From positions 3,116,001-3,180,000 of the forward strand of contig NZ_CP120361.1 in the NCBI RefSeq assembly GCF_029457495.1: a DNA stretch of 64,000 nt, given 5' to 3'. The position numbers were made by a program, and so were the translations under genes. Source of the stretch: Chelativorans sp. AA-79. GTDB lineage: Bacteria; Pseudomonadota; Alphaproteobacteria; Rhizobiales; Rhizobiaceae. The notes beneath the pieces were generated by a model. The model made no database searches. It saw only the letters and a list, made by a program, of their open reading frames with translations, and was not told the origin of the DNA. Below, piece by piece: positions 49,224-58,009 of this stretch; the first letter of the stretch is position 1, and the number at the start of each line of letters is the position of its first letter.

Positions 49224-49700
49224 CTAGCGTGGAATGACGCTGAGGCTGCCGTCGGTCTCCAGGACCACCATATCGATCGCAGACATATCCGCCTTCCCGC
49301 TTTGCCTGACTGCGGCCAGTATTTCCTCCTCGCTCACGCGTTGACGACGCATGGCCTGTTCGAGATAGCGGCCGTCCTTGACGAGAAGCGTCGGCTCGGC
49401 CTTGACCACCTCCTGGAACCGATCGGAGCGGACGGAGCCCCAGGTGATGGCCCATTGAAGGTAGATAAGCAGTGCCAGAGCCGTGATGCCTTCGGCCAGG
49501 GGAACATTCTTGTCGAGCAGAACCGTCGCAAGCGTCGAGCCGAGAGCAACGGTGATGATGAGGTCGAACGCGTTCATCTTGCTCAAGGTGCGCTTGCCGG
49601 ATGCCCTGAGCAACAGGATCAGCAGGATGTAGGCGGTGGAGCCGACGAACAGCGTTCGAAGGAGACCTGCCCAGCTTTCAAAGAAGATAGGATCTACCAT
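49224..49700 (-). CDS. DUF421 (YetF-type) membrane protein
   Basis: A 158-residue protein. The first about 85 residues hold three TM segments (YILLILLLRASGKRTLSKMN, FDLIITVALGSTLA, ALALLIYLQWAI). A cytoplasmic domain follows with EPTLLVKDGRYLEQAMRRQR and VSEEEILAAVRQSG. This is the DUF421 arrangement, of unknown function. The ribosome-binding site GGGGGAAAG sits before the ATG at 49700. It lies between tRNA-Lys and the first quorum-sensing module. Confidence 0.85.
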   Translation of the reverse strand: MVDPIFFESWAGLLRTLFVGSTAYILLILLLRASGKRTLSKMNAFDLIITVALGSTLATVLLDKNVPLAEGITALALLIYLQWAITWGSVRSDRFQEVVKAEPTLLVKDGRYLEQAMRRQRVSEEEILAAVRQSGKADMSAIDMVVLETDGSLSVIPR

Positions 49701-50074
49701 CTTTCCCCCTTCGCTACAAAGGAGGAAACGGCATCCAAACGTGGAGGTTCCGATTGCCGGCTCGCGCTCTACTCTCGGCTGATCCCGGAGCGATAAATCG
49801 AGAGGAATGGCCTCTTATATTCTCGACGTGGCGGTCTCTTTGGTGGGCCTCGCTTGCACATGCCTGCCGGCGAGATGGCAAGGCAAGGCTTCCCGCCTGT
49901 TCCCCGCGCCTAAGCTGAACAACACCATCCGGACGCAACCGATTCAGCACGCATGGCGTGTATAACACACAAAATTTACACTTGAAACATTCCAATCATG
50001 CGGCTTAAAGGTGCGATGATAGAGGAAGCAAAGTAAAACCTTAAGTTGCAATGGAGGGACACATGCTCGAATGA
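49701..50074. other. Intergenic region with no gene seen
   Basis: There is no credible coding frame in these 374 bp. The sequence becomes AT-richer towards 49960-50040 (GTGTATAACACACAAAATTTACAC). It may once have held the 5' part and promoter of the luxI gene whose tail starts near 50075, but I cannot align it by eye. Confidence 0.5.
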
Positions 50075-50250
50075 AAGGCGGAACCTGGTTCTTGTATCAG
50101 AGCTCGGTTGATTCCTTGCGCGCGGGCTGAACATTCTGCTGCGGTGCCTTTCAAATCTCGCCCCGCGTCGCCGCAACGATGCGAATGAAAATGGGCATCT
50201 CCGGGAAAATCTTCGCGCGGCCCGCCGTTCCACGGCTGATCGCCGCCTGA
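50075..50250 (+). pseudogene. LuxI-family remnant (C-terminal fragment)
   Basis: The frame ending in TGA at 50248-50250 reads CCGAFQISPRVAATMRMKMG, followed by a tail with KIFARPAVP and ending LIAA. This aligns with the C-terminus of the intact LuxI at 59406-60053 (CCGAFEISRHVAATMRRRLG, tail with HIFSRPYP, ending PIAA). Upstream of the CC the match weakens and the frame meets a TGA (at GCGGGCTGAACATTC). No N-terminus is recognisable, so it is a dead gene. The distance from its stop to the next start is 39 bp, against 38 bp in the intact operon. Confidence 0.82.
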
Positions 50251-50289
50251 TTGGTAACCATCGAAAAAGTAGGAGTAAGGAGTAGAGTA

Positions 50290-50484
50290 ATGCGACCCAA
50301 TGCACAGCACGACCTGATGCGGATTCCCACGCGGGACCTTATCGTCATGCATCTCTTCGAAGCGCGCCGCCTGGCGGAGCCTATGAAGAAGGAAATCGAC
50401 CTGAGACTCTTCGGCTACATGATCGAAATGGCCGCGGAAGTGGCCTTGGAGGGGGAAGTCAAAGCTGCCGAGGCGACAGCCTGA
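50290..50484 (+). CDS. Small quorum-sensing-linked protein A, copy 1
   Basis: A 64-residue protein of unknown function, probably mostly helical and cytosolic. The core IPTRDLIVMHLFEARRLA followed by KKEIDLRLFGYMIEMAAEV matches copy 2 at 60092 in about 41 of 48 positions. The start at 50290 has AAGGAG; the surrounding GTAAGGAGT-GAGT-ATG leader is nearly identical in both copies. It follows a decayed luxI and precedes gene B, so it belongs to a luxI-A-B unit. I recognise no known domain. Confidence 0.75.
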   Translation: MRPNAQHDLMRIPTRDLIVMHLFEARRLAEPMKKEIDLRLFGYMIEMAAEVALEGEVKAAEATA

Positions 50485-50569
50485 GTTTCCAAAGAGACTG
50501 GAGCCGGCTGCGACCGTCGCCGGTGCGGCGTTCCCGGCCGGCCGCAACACCATGCGAAGAGTTTTAGAG

Positions 50570-50980
50570 ATGCAGAAAATCGAAAGTGCGATCACGATCC
50601 GCTACCGGCCCGCCGATGCGCCGCCCCCTGTAGCCGAAGGGGAGATGGAAACCTTCATCGTCGCCGTCCGATGCGCGGAGAATGGCGAGATCGTCTGCTT
50701 TCCGGCGGATTATCTGAACGGATTTCCACTGTGGTGCAGGCCGCCTCGTCTTTCAAAGGCAGGCAGTGGAAGGTACCCGCACGTCCAGATCGACGGCTGC
50801 AATGCCACCGGATGGTTCGATCATCTTCCCGATCAAACGAACGGGACGATCATCTCGCCGATGCTGCTTGGCCCCCACCAGTATATCGTGGGGTGGTGCC
50901 CTATCGAGGATATGGCACCCAGCCAGCAAAGGACCGGCGGCCATTCTGCAATGCATCTGGCAGATGCCGGCGCAGAATGA
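50570..50980 (+). CDS. Quorum-sensing-linked four-cysteine protein B, copy 1
   Basis: A 136-residue cytosolic protein of unknown function. Residues 1-117 align without gaps to copy 2 (60383) with about 73 identities by my count. Invariant features are PPVAEGEMETFIVAVR, Cys43, FPLWC (Cys56), Cys77 in a C-x-ATGWFDH block, SPMLL and GWCP (Cys110). The four Cys and His85 could bind metal or form disulfides. Copy 1 has an extra 19-residue tail. An in-frame ATG at 50552 (MRRVLE) is an alternative start. Confidence 0.75.
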   Translation: MQKIESAITIRYRPADAPPPVAEGEMETFIVAVRCAENGEIVCFPADYLNGFPLWCRPPRLSKAGSGRYPHVQIDGCNATGWFDHLPDQTNGTIISPMLLGPHQYIVGWCPIEDMAPSQQRTGGHSAMHLADAGAE

Positions 50981-51141
50981 GCGGCACCTGCCACCCATGG
51001 CGAGGCGAGTGAACGCAGGAGTCCGGTTCCGACGGTACGGCCCCGGCTCGTATGCCCCGAAGCCAGCCCGACGGTAACCGGCGTCATGGCCGCCGGGCTC
51101 ATCCCGCTCAGCCTCGCACCCGAAGTCTCAGGAGCGGTCCG

Positions 51142-51185
51142 CTGGAGCGGGTAGCGGGAATTGAACCCGCATATTCAGCTTGGAA
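51142..51185 (-). repeat. attL: 3' fragment of tRNA-Gly
   Basis: 44 bp including CCA-end, T-arm and part of the anticodon arm of tRNA-Gly, identical to 62455-62498 except one T/C difference in the T-loop (AATTGAA against AATCGAA). The sequence beyond TTGGAA diverges from the tRNA. Confidence 0.85.
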
Positions 51186-51206
51186 TGCACCTAGAAGCTG
51201 AGCGAT

Positions 51207-51231
51207 TTCAACGAGCCGTTTCAACGGGGCG
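51207..51231. repeat. Short direct repeats beside attL, possible integrase arm sites
   Basis: TTTCAACGAGCCG is followed directly by TTTCAACGGGGCGG. The segment GAGCCGTTTCA at 51213-51223 is the reverse complement of TGAAACGGCTC, which is repeated beside the right attachment site at 62380-62412. Such inverted placement on both flanks fits arm-type recombinase sites, though this is inference. Confidence 0.45.
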
Positions 51232-51339
51232 GCTTGGGAATGGTGCCTAAGCCGCCCTTCGTTCCCTCTGCGTTTCATCCCCTACCCCATGGCCCGACCG
51301 CCACCGCCCTCACACTCCCGAGCGAGGGAAAATCCCACA

Positions 51340-51598
51340 CCACCCGGACCTCGCGCGCGCCGCCGCGCCGGGCTCTCCGATTTCCGTTTCCACGATACGC
51401 GCCACACGGCTCGTGCGGGCCACCGGCAATCTCAAGCTCGCCCAGCAGCTGCTCGGCTACACCGAGCTCGCGACGACGAGCCGCTATGCCCATGTGACGA
51501 AGGATGATCTTCGCGCCGGCATGGAAACAGCCCATGCGTCCGACCGTGCAAAAGGCCCCACGGAAAAATCCCACGGTGGCGAACGACGCATCTGCTAA
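51340..51598 (+). pseudogene. Tyrosine integrase C-terminal fragment (frameshifted)
   Basis: The frame reading SDFRFHDTRHTA (catalytic H-x-x-R) shifts after ACGGCT into a second frame reading RATGNLKLAQQLLGYTELAT, then TSRYAHVTKDDLRAGME, with the nucleophilic Tyr in SRYAHV, and stops at 51596-51598. About ten bases are missing at the junction relative to the normal family sequence. The N-terminal and core regions are absent. It lies at the left end of the island, about 155 bp from attL. Confidence 0.82.
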
Positions 51599-51638
51599 GG
51601 CGAAGTGAAAAAAGGGAAAACCGGCGCGCGCCCACATT

Positions 51639-51678
<40 letters not shown>

Positions 51679-51992
51679 AAGCGCTGAAATCCCTATATTC
51701 TCAAGGGTTCCCGCGCAAGTGCGAAATAGAGCCCCTTCCGCGAATTGGAACAAACGGCGACCAGTGGTAAGAGGCGGAACCAGAAGTCCCACGAAAAATC
51801 CCACGTTGTTCTCAGGCCGGACGCCCGTCGATATTGAACGTTAACCGTGTCTTCCCCGTCCGATTGTATCACGCCAGCGCGCGAGCCCTTGCTCCCATTG
51901 GCGTAAAGCATAAGGAAGGGATCAGTTGATCGCTTCTTAAATCTTCGACACATGAGGTTCTATGGCAACTTGATTTCTGATCAGGAAGGCAG

Positions 51993-52349
51993 ATGACCGA
52001 AGTCACACGCAGCAGAGATTGCGGGAACTCTCCCAAGAATAAGTTCGTGCAGGAGGTCGCGGTCGCTTTGGAAACTGGCGAAGCCACCACGCTAGACTTC
52101 AGTGAGGATGTCGTCTGGGAAGGTGTCTCGGACGAGCCAATTCACGGAATAGGCGCTTTGATTCAGGTGCTGGCTGACCGGACGGCGCCAGTTGCGGTCA
52201 CCGTCGAGCACTCCATTTCCCACGGGAAAGTGGGCTCCGCCAGTGGACAGACGACGCTGGGAAATGGCCGCAGCCGGCGCTTCAGCCACATATTCGAGTT
52301 CACCAATACGAAGGCGAACCGCGTTGCAGTAATCAAGACCTACGCTTGA
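51993..52349 (+). CDS. NTF2/SnoaL-like small protein
   Basis: A 118-residue cone-fold-type protein: NSPKNKFVQEVAVALETGEA at the N-terminus, FSEDVVWEG, then strand segments AVTVEHSISHGKVG and RFSHIFEFTNTKANRVAVIK. This is the nuclear-transport-factor-2-like pattern. Family members are small-ligand enzymes or binding proteins, and the function here is unknown. It is an isolated gene near the left end of the island. Confidence 0.72.
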   Translation: MTEVTRSRDCGNSPKNKFVQEVAVALETGEATTLDFSEDVVWEGVSDEPIHGIGALIQVLADRTAPVAVTVEHSISHGKVGSASGQTTLGNGRSRRFSHIFEFTNTKANRVAVIKTYA

Positions 52350-52743
52350 AACATCGAACGGCTGCTCATTCGCTTTCCCGCTCAGTCGAAAGTGGGGCCC
52401 GGGAATAGTCTTTTCGGCTTCGGGTTCGCAATGGCGATTTAAGACGTTCACCCCCTAGGAGCGAGGTCGCGATCGAGCCCATTCGCGAGTTTGTGATGGC
52501 GTGCTTAACTCGAAAATCGGGTACGCCTTTCCCTTCGTCCATCGAGATGACAGCTTCGCGCCGAGTTGCAGATATTGATCTTTCGTGAATGGTAAACTTA
52601 TTCGGTTTAACAAGATGTCTGTGCGCTATTGTATGTTGGTGCTTGAGCCGGCATAATTTAACCTTGACTAAGGCAGTTCTGTTTCTCTGGTAGATCACAC
52701 AGGTGCTGCGAGAGGGGTAGCCTGCCAGACAGGGGGATACGAC
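52350..52743. other. Intergenic region with no gene seen
   Basis: 394 bp of lower GC content without a credible frame. It contains TTTGTGATGG-type unstructured sequence and probably the promoter of the amidohydrolase, whose ribosome-binding site AGGGGGATACGAC is at its right edge. Confidence 0.5.
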
Positions 52744-54201
52744 ATGCAACTTCGCCTCGGCAGCAAGTATCAAAGTCTGGTTCACGGCGTCGCATGCGAC
52801 TGCCACACGCCGGCCTTTGCCAGGGTCAACCGACGCCTCACCACAGGGATGTCGCGCCGCTCGGTCCTGCGGGGCATCTCCGCCGCCCTGGCCGCCTCCT
52901 CGCTGGGACCTGCTGCCGCCTTTGCCCAGGAGCCGGACAAGCCGGTTCTCTTCACCAATGTGCGCATCTTCGACGGGCAGTCAGCCAAGCTCATCGAGGG
53001 GTCGAACCTGCGCATTTCCGGCAACAAGATCGAGGCGCTCGTCCCGGCCGGCGAGGATGCCACCGACGTGGAGGTGGTCGACTGCGGCGGACGGGTGCTG
53101 ATGCCGGGCATGATCGATGCCCACTGGCACACGCTCATGGCGGCGATTCCCGAGGTGCTGGCGCTGACCGCGGACGTGCCCTACATCCATCTCGTCGCCG
53201 CCGAGGAGGCCGGCAGGACCCTGATGCGCGGATTCACCACGGTACGCGACGTCGGCGGGCCGTCCTTCTCCCTCAAGCGCGCGATCGACGAGGGTAAGTT
53301 CCCGGGCCCGCGGATATTCCCTTCGGGCGCAATGATCTCGCAGACTTCCGGCCACGGCGATTTCCGCATGCGCTATGAGGTGCCGCGCTCTTCAAGCAAC
53401 GACCTCAGCCATCCCGAGGCAGCCGGCATCTCGGCGATCGCCGATGGTGTTCCCGAGGTACTCCGCCGCGTGCGCGAACAGCTCCTGCTGGGTGCGAGCC
53501 AGATCAAGATCATGACCGGCGGTGGGGTCTCGTCCACTTACGATCCGATCCACGTCAACCAGTTCACGGCCGAGGAGATCCGCGCCGCCGTGGACGCGGC
53601 ATCGGATTGGGGCACCTATGTCTGCACCCATGTCTACACGCCCGAAGGCATCCAGAGGGCTTTGGAAAACGGCGTCAAGTGCATCGAGCACGGACAGCTT
53701 GCCGACGAGGACACGGTCAAGATGATCGCCGACGAAGGCGCGTGGTGGAGCTTGCAGCCCTTTCTCGCCGATGAGGACGCCAATCCCAAGGCCGATCCGA
53801 TACAGAGGCAGCAGCAGCAGGAGATCGCCGAGGGCACCATCCGCGCCTACGAGCTCGGCAAGACGCACAACGTCAACATGGCTTGGGGAACCGACATCCT
53901 GTTCAACCCGAAAGGGCCCCCCACGCAAGGAAAGCAACTCGCCAAGCTCTCTCGCTGGTTTGACAATGTCGACGTGCTGCGCATGGCCACTGGTCGCAAT
54001 GGAGAGCTTCTTGCCATGGCAGGCGAAAGGAACCCCTATCGGGCCAAGGTGGGTGTGATCGAGCCAGGCGCACTCGCCGATGTGCTCGTCATCGAAGGCA
54101 ACCCGCTCGACGACATCTGGCTCGTCGCCGATCCCGAATCGAATATGAAGCTCATCATGAAGAACGGGCAAGTTCACAAGAACACATTATCGTTGAGCTG
54201 A
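52744..54201 (+). CDS. Exported metal-dependent amidohydrolase
   Basis: A 485-residue periplasmic hydrolase of the amidohydrolase superfamily (imidazolonepropionase/prolidase-like). A twin-arginine signal, SRRSVLRGISAALAASS, lies near residues 36-52 after an unusual N-terminal lead with paired Cys and His (CDCHTP). Metal ligands are in GMIDAHWHTLMA, the carboxylated Lys candidate in IKIMTGGGVSS, then THVYTPEGIQRALENGVKCI, EHGQL and WGTDILF. A likely substrate is a peptide, lactam or cyclic amide. The next gene, an outer-membrane protein, starts 13 bp later, so the two form an operon. Confidence 0.85.
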   Translation: MQLRLGSKYQSLVHGVACDCHTPAFARVNRRLTTGMSRRSVLRGISAALAASSLGPAAAFAQEPDKPVLFTNVRIFDGQSAKLIEGSNLRISGNKIEALVPAGEDATDVEVVDCGGRVLMPGMIDAHWHTLMAAIPEVLALTADVPYIHLVAAEEAGRTLMRGFTTVRDVGGPSFSLKRAIDEGKFPGPRIFPSGAMISQTSGHGDFRMRYEVPRSSSNDLSHPEAAGISAIADGVPEVLRRVREQLLLGASQIKIMTGGGVSSTYDPIHVNQFTAEEIRAAVDAASDWGTYVCTHVYTPEGIQRALENGVKCIEHGQLADEDTVKMIADEGAWWSLQPFLADEDANPKADPIQRQQQQEIAEGTIRAYELGKTHNVNMAWGTDILFNPKGPPTQGKQLAKLSRWFDNVDVLRMATGRNGELLAMAGERNPYRAKVGVIEPGALADVLVIEGNPLDDIWLVADPESNMKLIMKNGQVHKNTLSLS

Positions 54202-54214
54202 GGGGACAGCATAG

Positions 54215-55021
54215 ATGAGCAAAAACGCGACGTCTCTGGCCGCCGCGCTTCTCCTTCTGGCGGCGACCGCCGCCCACGGCGCCGATATCGCACCGATGAA
54301 CGAAGCGCCGGTGACTGCGCCGCTGGCGCCGGCATCGTCCGAGTGGATATTCCAGATCACGCCCTATGTCTGGGCAGCCGGTATGGAGGGCGACGTGTCG
54401 CCGTTCCGGCGTGCTCCGACCATTCATGTCGAGAAGGATTTCTCCGACATCCTTGACGACCTCAACGTCGCCGGCTTCGTCAACTTCTGGGCACGCAAGG
54501 ACCGGTTCGTCATCTCCGGCGACGTAATGTATGTGGACATCGCCGAAAGCGCGACCTCAAGACCGCTTCCGATCATCGGCGCCATCAGCGCCGACTACGA
54601 TACGGCTCAGTTCGCCGCCACGCTGCAGGCCGGATACCGGGTCTACGACGCCCCGCGGTTCACCTTCGACGTGCTGGGCGGGGCGCGGTACTGGCATCTC
54701 TGGAACGACCTCAATGTAAGGGTCGCCGGTCGGTCGCTGACCATCGAAAGCGACTTTGACTGGATCGATCCGGTCGTCGGCGCGCGTGCCCATTTCCATT
54801 TCAACGACAGGTTCTCCATTCTTTCACAAGGCGATATCGGCGGCTTCGGGGCGGGCTCCGACTTCACCTGGCAGGTGCTCGCGACCGCCAACTATTCGTT
54901 CAACAAAAAGGTTACGTTGTCGGCCGGCTACAAGGTGCTGTCCGTCGACTATGACGACGATGGGCACGTCTTCGATACCACGCTTTCCGGCCCCGTCCTC
55001 GGCTTGACCTACCGGTTCTGA
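54215..55021 (+). CDS. Outer-membrane beta-barrel protein
   Basis: A 268-residue protein with a signal peptide ending AAHGA. The mature part has alternating strands with aromatic girdles (WIFQITPYVWAAGMEGDVSP, FTFDVLGGARYWHLWND) and the C-terminal LTYRF ending in Phe, typical of outer-membrane barrels. It follows the exported amidohydrolase after 13 bp. A role in uptake or display linked to that enzyme is inferred. The IS630 element is inserted about 150 bp downstream. Confidence 0.82.
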   Translation: MSKNATSLAAALLLLAATAAHGADIAPMNEAPVTAPLAPASSEWIFQITPYVWAAGMEGDVSPFRRAPTIHVEKDFSDILDDLNVAGFVNFWARKDRFVISGDVMYVDIAESATSRPLPIIGAISADYDTAQFAATLQAGYRVYDAPRFTFDVLGGARYWHLWNDLNVRVAGRSLTIESDFDWIDPVVGARAHFHFNDRFSILSQGDIGGFGAGSDFTWQVLATANYSFNKKVTLSAGYKVLSVDYDDDGHVFDTTLSGPVLGLTYRF

Positions 55022-55169
55022 AGGCTCTGGAAGCCGCAACCCGGGACTGGGATGAAGTTAGAAAGCCGGCATCTGGAGAACTGGAGCTCGTCGAGATCGA
55101 TCCGGACGGAGGGATAAACCCAAATGACAGAGCGCGAGCCGGTTTCGCAACTCCATATCGACGCACCTA

Positions 55170-56213
55170 GAGCACGTCCGTTGAACTCCGAGTCGTAGCG
55201 TTGATGACACGGATTGGGTTTTATGATTCACCGTCGCCGTTGCAGGAGATGGCGATGGCTCGAGCTTACGGTGAGGATCTTCGGATGCGGGTTCTGGATG
55301 CTGCAGCGGCAGGCGCTTCGGCGCGCTCCGTCGCGGCACGGTTTGGCGTCGGCGTTTCGACGGCAATTGTCTGGATCAGGCGGGCGCGTGAGAACGGGGA
55401 ACGCTCGGCGCGGCGTCAGGGCAAGCCGCGGGGCTCACGCCTGGATGCGCACGAGACGTTCGTTGTTGCCATGATCGAGGCGAACAAGGACGTGACGCTG
55501 AACGAGATGGTCGAGCGGCTCGCAGCCGAGCGCTCCGTGTGTATCGGCCGCAGTGCCCTGAGCGCCTGGCTGCGCGGGCGGGGCTGGACGTTCAAAAAAG
55601 TCCGCGCATGCATTGGAGCAGGACCGTCCTGATGTCCTGAAGCGCCGGCAGGATTGGTTCGAAGGCCAACTCGACCTCGACCCTGCCAGGCTTGTCTTCA
55701 TCGATGAGACCGGCCTGTCCACCAAGATGGCCCGCCTGCGGGGTCGCGCGCCATGCGGCGAACGCTGCCGAGCCGGCATGCCGCATGGGCACTGGAAAAC
55801 CACCACCTTCACCGGCGCACTGCGCCTGTCCGGCATGACCGCGCCCTTCGTCTACGATGGCGCCATGAATGGCACCGTCTTCCTCGCTTATGTCGAGCAG
55901 GTCCTGGTCCCCACCCTGAGGCGCGGCGATGTCGTCATCATGGACAACTTGCCGGCACACAAGGCAGCAGGCGTCCGCGACGCGATCGAGCAAGCCGGTG
56001 CAACCCTCATGTTCCTGCCGCCCTATAGCCCGGACTTCAACCCCATCGAGAATGCCTTCTCAAAGCTCAAAGCGCTCCTGCGGGCAAAAGCCGAGCGCAC
56101 CATCAAAGCGCTCTGGGATACCGCTGGCGCACTCCTCGACCAGTTCACTCCCGCAGAATGCGCAAACTACTTCAGGGCTGCTGGATATGACCCGGATTAA
56201 GCCGGACGTGCTC
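55170..56213 (+). mobile_element. IS630-family insertion sequence
   Basis: A 1044-bp element. The terminal inverted repeats are GAGCACGTCCG (55170-55180) and CGGACGTGCTC (56203-56213). Both ends are flanked by TA, the IS630 target duplication. It holds one transposase split over two frames and appears complete. Confidence 0.88.
55249..56200 (+). CDS. IS630 transposase (two overlapping frames)
   Basis: Frame one (55249-55632) carries the HTH ([33 protein letters not shown]). Frame two (to 56200) carries the DDE domain with [28 protein letters not shown] and [19 protein letters not shown]. The frames overlap near TTCAAAAAAGTCC at 55591. Losing one A there, or a +1/-2 shift, gives a continuous [16 protein letters not shown]. 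This is the usual IS630 frameshift arrangement, so the transposase may be functional. Confidence 0.88.
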
Positions 56214-56407
56214 TAGAACGTCGTTTGCTCCAATTTTGTCTCACAGAATCCCGTTCTGTTTTGGCGCCGCCCCCGTAAACCTTTACCCCGAGACTCAAAA
56301 TCCGCTTCATTTGGAGATCTGACGGTCGCCAACCGCCACCTGAGGAGAGGAACCAATATCGCCGCTCCTGATTGAGGTAGGCAGACCTGATCGCCAGGAG
56401 TTGCAGA

Positions 56408-56893
56408 ATGACGGATCGTGAACTTCTGGGCATCGCCAGCACAGCCAAACTGGGCGGCCATCCCATTCATCCAATGCTGATTCCATTTCCCATCGCTCTG
56501 TTCACCGCGGTTTTCGCGAGCGATCTCGCATTTTGGGCCACGGCAGACACCTTTTGGGCGGATGCGTCATTGTGGCTTCTTGGAGCGGGCCTCGTGATGA
56601 GTGCCGCAGCTGCGGTCGCAGGGTTCACTGATTTTCTCGGCAATCCTCGTGTCCGCGCGATCAGCGATGCCTGGCACCATATGATCGGTAATGTCGTGGC
56701 CGTTACGTTGGCGTCGGTCAGCTTTATCTTCAGGATCGCAACCGGCGCGGATTGGGCTGTACCATGGGGCTTGGCGCTCTCGGCAATCGTTTTTCTCCTG
56801 CTTGTCTTCACAGGCTGGAAGGGCGGAGCGCTGGTTTATCAACACAGGGTGGGCGTACATCCTGAAGCGGAGTTCGAGGATCGTATAACGTAA
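56408..56893 (+). CDS. DUF2231 membrane protein
   Basis: A 161-residue protein with four TM segments. It opens with GHPIHPMLIPFPIALFTAVF, the DUF2231 signature, followed by SLWLLGAGLVMSAAAAVAGF and WHHMIGNVVAVTLASVSFIF with a conserved-type His pair. The function of the family is unknown, and the haem-binding suggestion for relatives is not demonstrated here. It is convergent with the SPW protein. Confidence 0.85.
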   Translation: MTDRELLGIASTAKLGGHPIHPMLIPFPIALFTAVFASDLAFWATADTFWADASLWLLGAGLVMSAAAAVAGFTDFLGNPRVRAISDAWHHMIGNVVAVTLASVSFIFRIATGADWAVPWGLALSAIVFLLLVFTGWKGGALVYQHRVGVHPEAEFEDRIT

Positions 56894-56957
56894 GCACTCG
56901 TTGAGGTGAGACAGCTTACCGCGCAATGGGAAGGTCTCGTGGCGAAAGCCGCGATGG

Positions 56958-57317
56958 CTAAGCTCGCGGCCGGCCTGGTTGTCGATCAGTTGAAGCTGCG
57001 GTCACCACTTCGATGATGCCGACCACCAAATGAGGCCAGATGATTTGGTCTTGGAAACCGAAAAGCCACGGCGACGAAGCGAGAACGATCCCGCCGATGA
57101 CATCCAAAGCCAGATGAACGGGCATTGAAATAACCCGTATGACACCCAATTCGTAGTTGGTCAGCAAACTGTAGACGATCACGCCCAGTCCAAGGACGAC
57201 GGGCACCCATTGCGCCGCCCCGCCATTGGCAAATCCAAGCAGCCAGGGCGCCACAATGAGCAGTATCCCTACGAGATAATCGAGAACACCATGAATACGG
57301 GTTGGGATAAATTGCAT
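56958..57317 (-). CDS. SPW-repeat membrane protein
   Basis: A 119-residue protein with four TM segments. It has two similar halves: HGVLDYLVGILLIVAPWLLG and HLALDVIGGIVLASSPWLFG, the APW/SPW repeat family. The start at 57317 (MQFIPTRIHG) is placed 5 bp after GGAGGGA. The function is unknown; such proteins often sit with DUF2231 proteins in rhizobial accessory DNA. Confidence 0.83.
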   Translation of the reverse strand: MQFIPTRIHGVLDYLVGILLIVAPWLLGFANGGAAQWVPVVLGLGVIVYSLLTNYELGVIRVISMPVHLALDVIGGIVLASSPWLFGFQDQIIWPHLVVGIIEVVTAASTDRQPGRPRA

Positions 57318-57710
57318 CGGTCCCTCCATAAATGCGAAACACCCACAACTTGGAGAGGAGCCTCGTGTTCCCCCCGACGCGCCGACGATCTGGCCAGCTT
57401 GCGATGTCCAGCACATGACCTCCGATGCCCTCTCGCAGGGCGGAAAGGCATCGCATGAACAAGCTTCGAGGAGGCGGGGCTCCTGAAGCCTACCAACGCT
57501 AGGGTTGAATTCGGTCTTGCATTTAAGAAAAATTGTGCGTTTAATCTGCTACGGGGCATTAAAGGGGGACTTTGATCTGCGGTCGCGTAGTAGCGCGCAC
57601 GGTCTTAAAAGTAATGGTTGAACGTGGCTCTGTGCTTGTCTTCGGCGTGCCTTCCTGCACGCTGCGCAATCGTTTCGACGCAGCTTCTGGTCAGCGCGAT
57701 ACTGCTGCCG

Positions 57711-57983
57711 CTAAGGCAGATGACTGTCATCACGCGGCACAGGCTTCACACGGTTTGCGGTAAGCTTGAGATAGACTTCGACCCAAAAGCGTGCCTGGTC
57801 GGCCGCTTCAATATCCTGAGGGGCTTTTCGCTCATGCCTAAGCGCCCTCTTCAGGGCGACGATGCCAGCTTCGACCTTGTGGGCCTCCATCGTCGCCTCG
57901 GCTGCATCCAACACAAGGTCTTCGCGTTTACGCCGGGCGAGCTCGGCGGCCGAGAACAAAACTTGCAATCTCTTATCGGGCAT
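57711..57983 (-). CDS. Hypothetical small protein
   Basis: A 90-residue frame starting at 57983 (MPDKRLQVLF) with a plausible amphipathic-helix composition (FSAAELARRKREDLVLDAAE, ALKRALRHERKAPQD). I recognise no family. There is no strong ribosome-binding site. It is divergent from luxR and shares the same promoter region, so it could be a quorum-linked gene, but it could equally be a spurious frame. The flanking 57318-57710 shows nothing else. Confidence 0.4.
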   Translation of the reverse strand: MPDKRLQVLFSAAELARRKREDLVLDAAEATMEAHKVEAGIVALKRALRHERKAPQDIEAADQARFWVEVYLKLTANRVKPVPRDDSHLP

Positions 57984-58009
57984 CAGACTAGACTTTCTCA
58001 CACCTGAAA

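Noticed and set aside
50290..50980. A and B as the FseA-type (msi172/msi171) frameshift pair
   Set aside because: A and B are separated by 85 bp rather than overlapping, and neither shows DUF2285-like sequence, so programmed fusion is not supported.
52366..52806. Minus-strand 146-codon frame before the amidohydrolase
   Set aside because: Overlaps the amidohydrolase start, has no ribosome-binding site, no family features and irregular composition.
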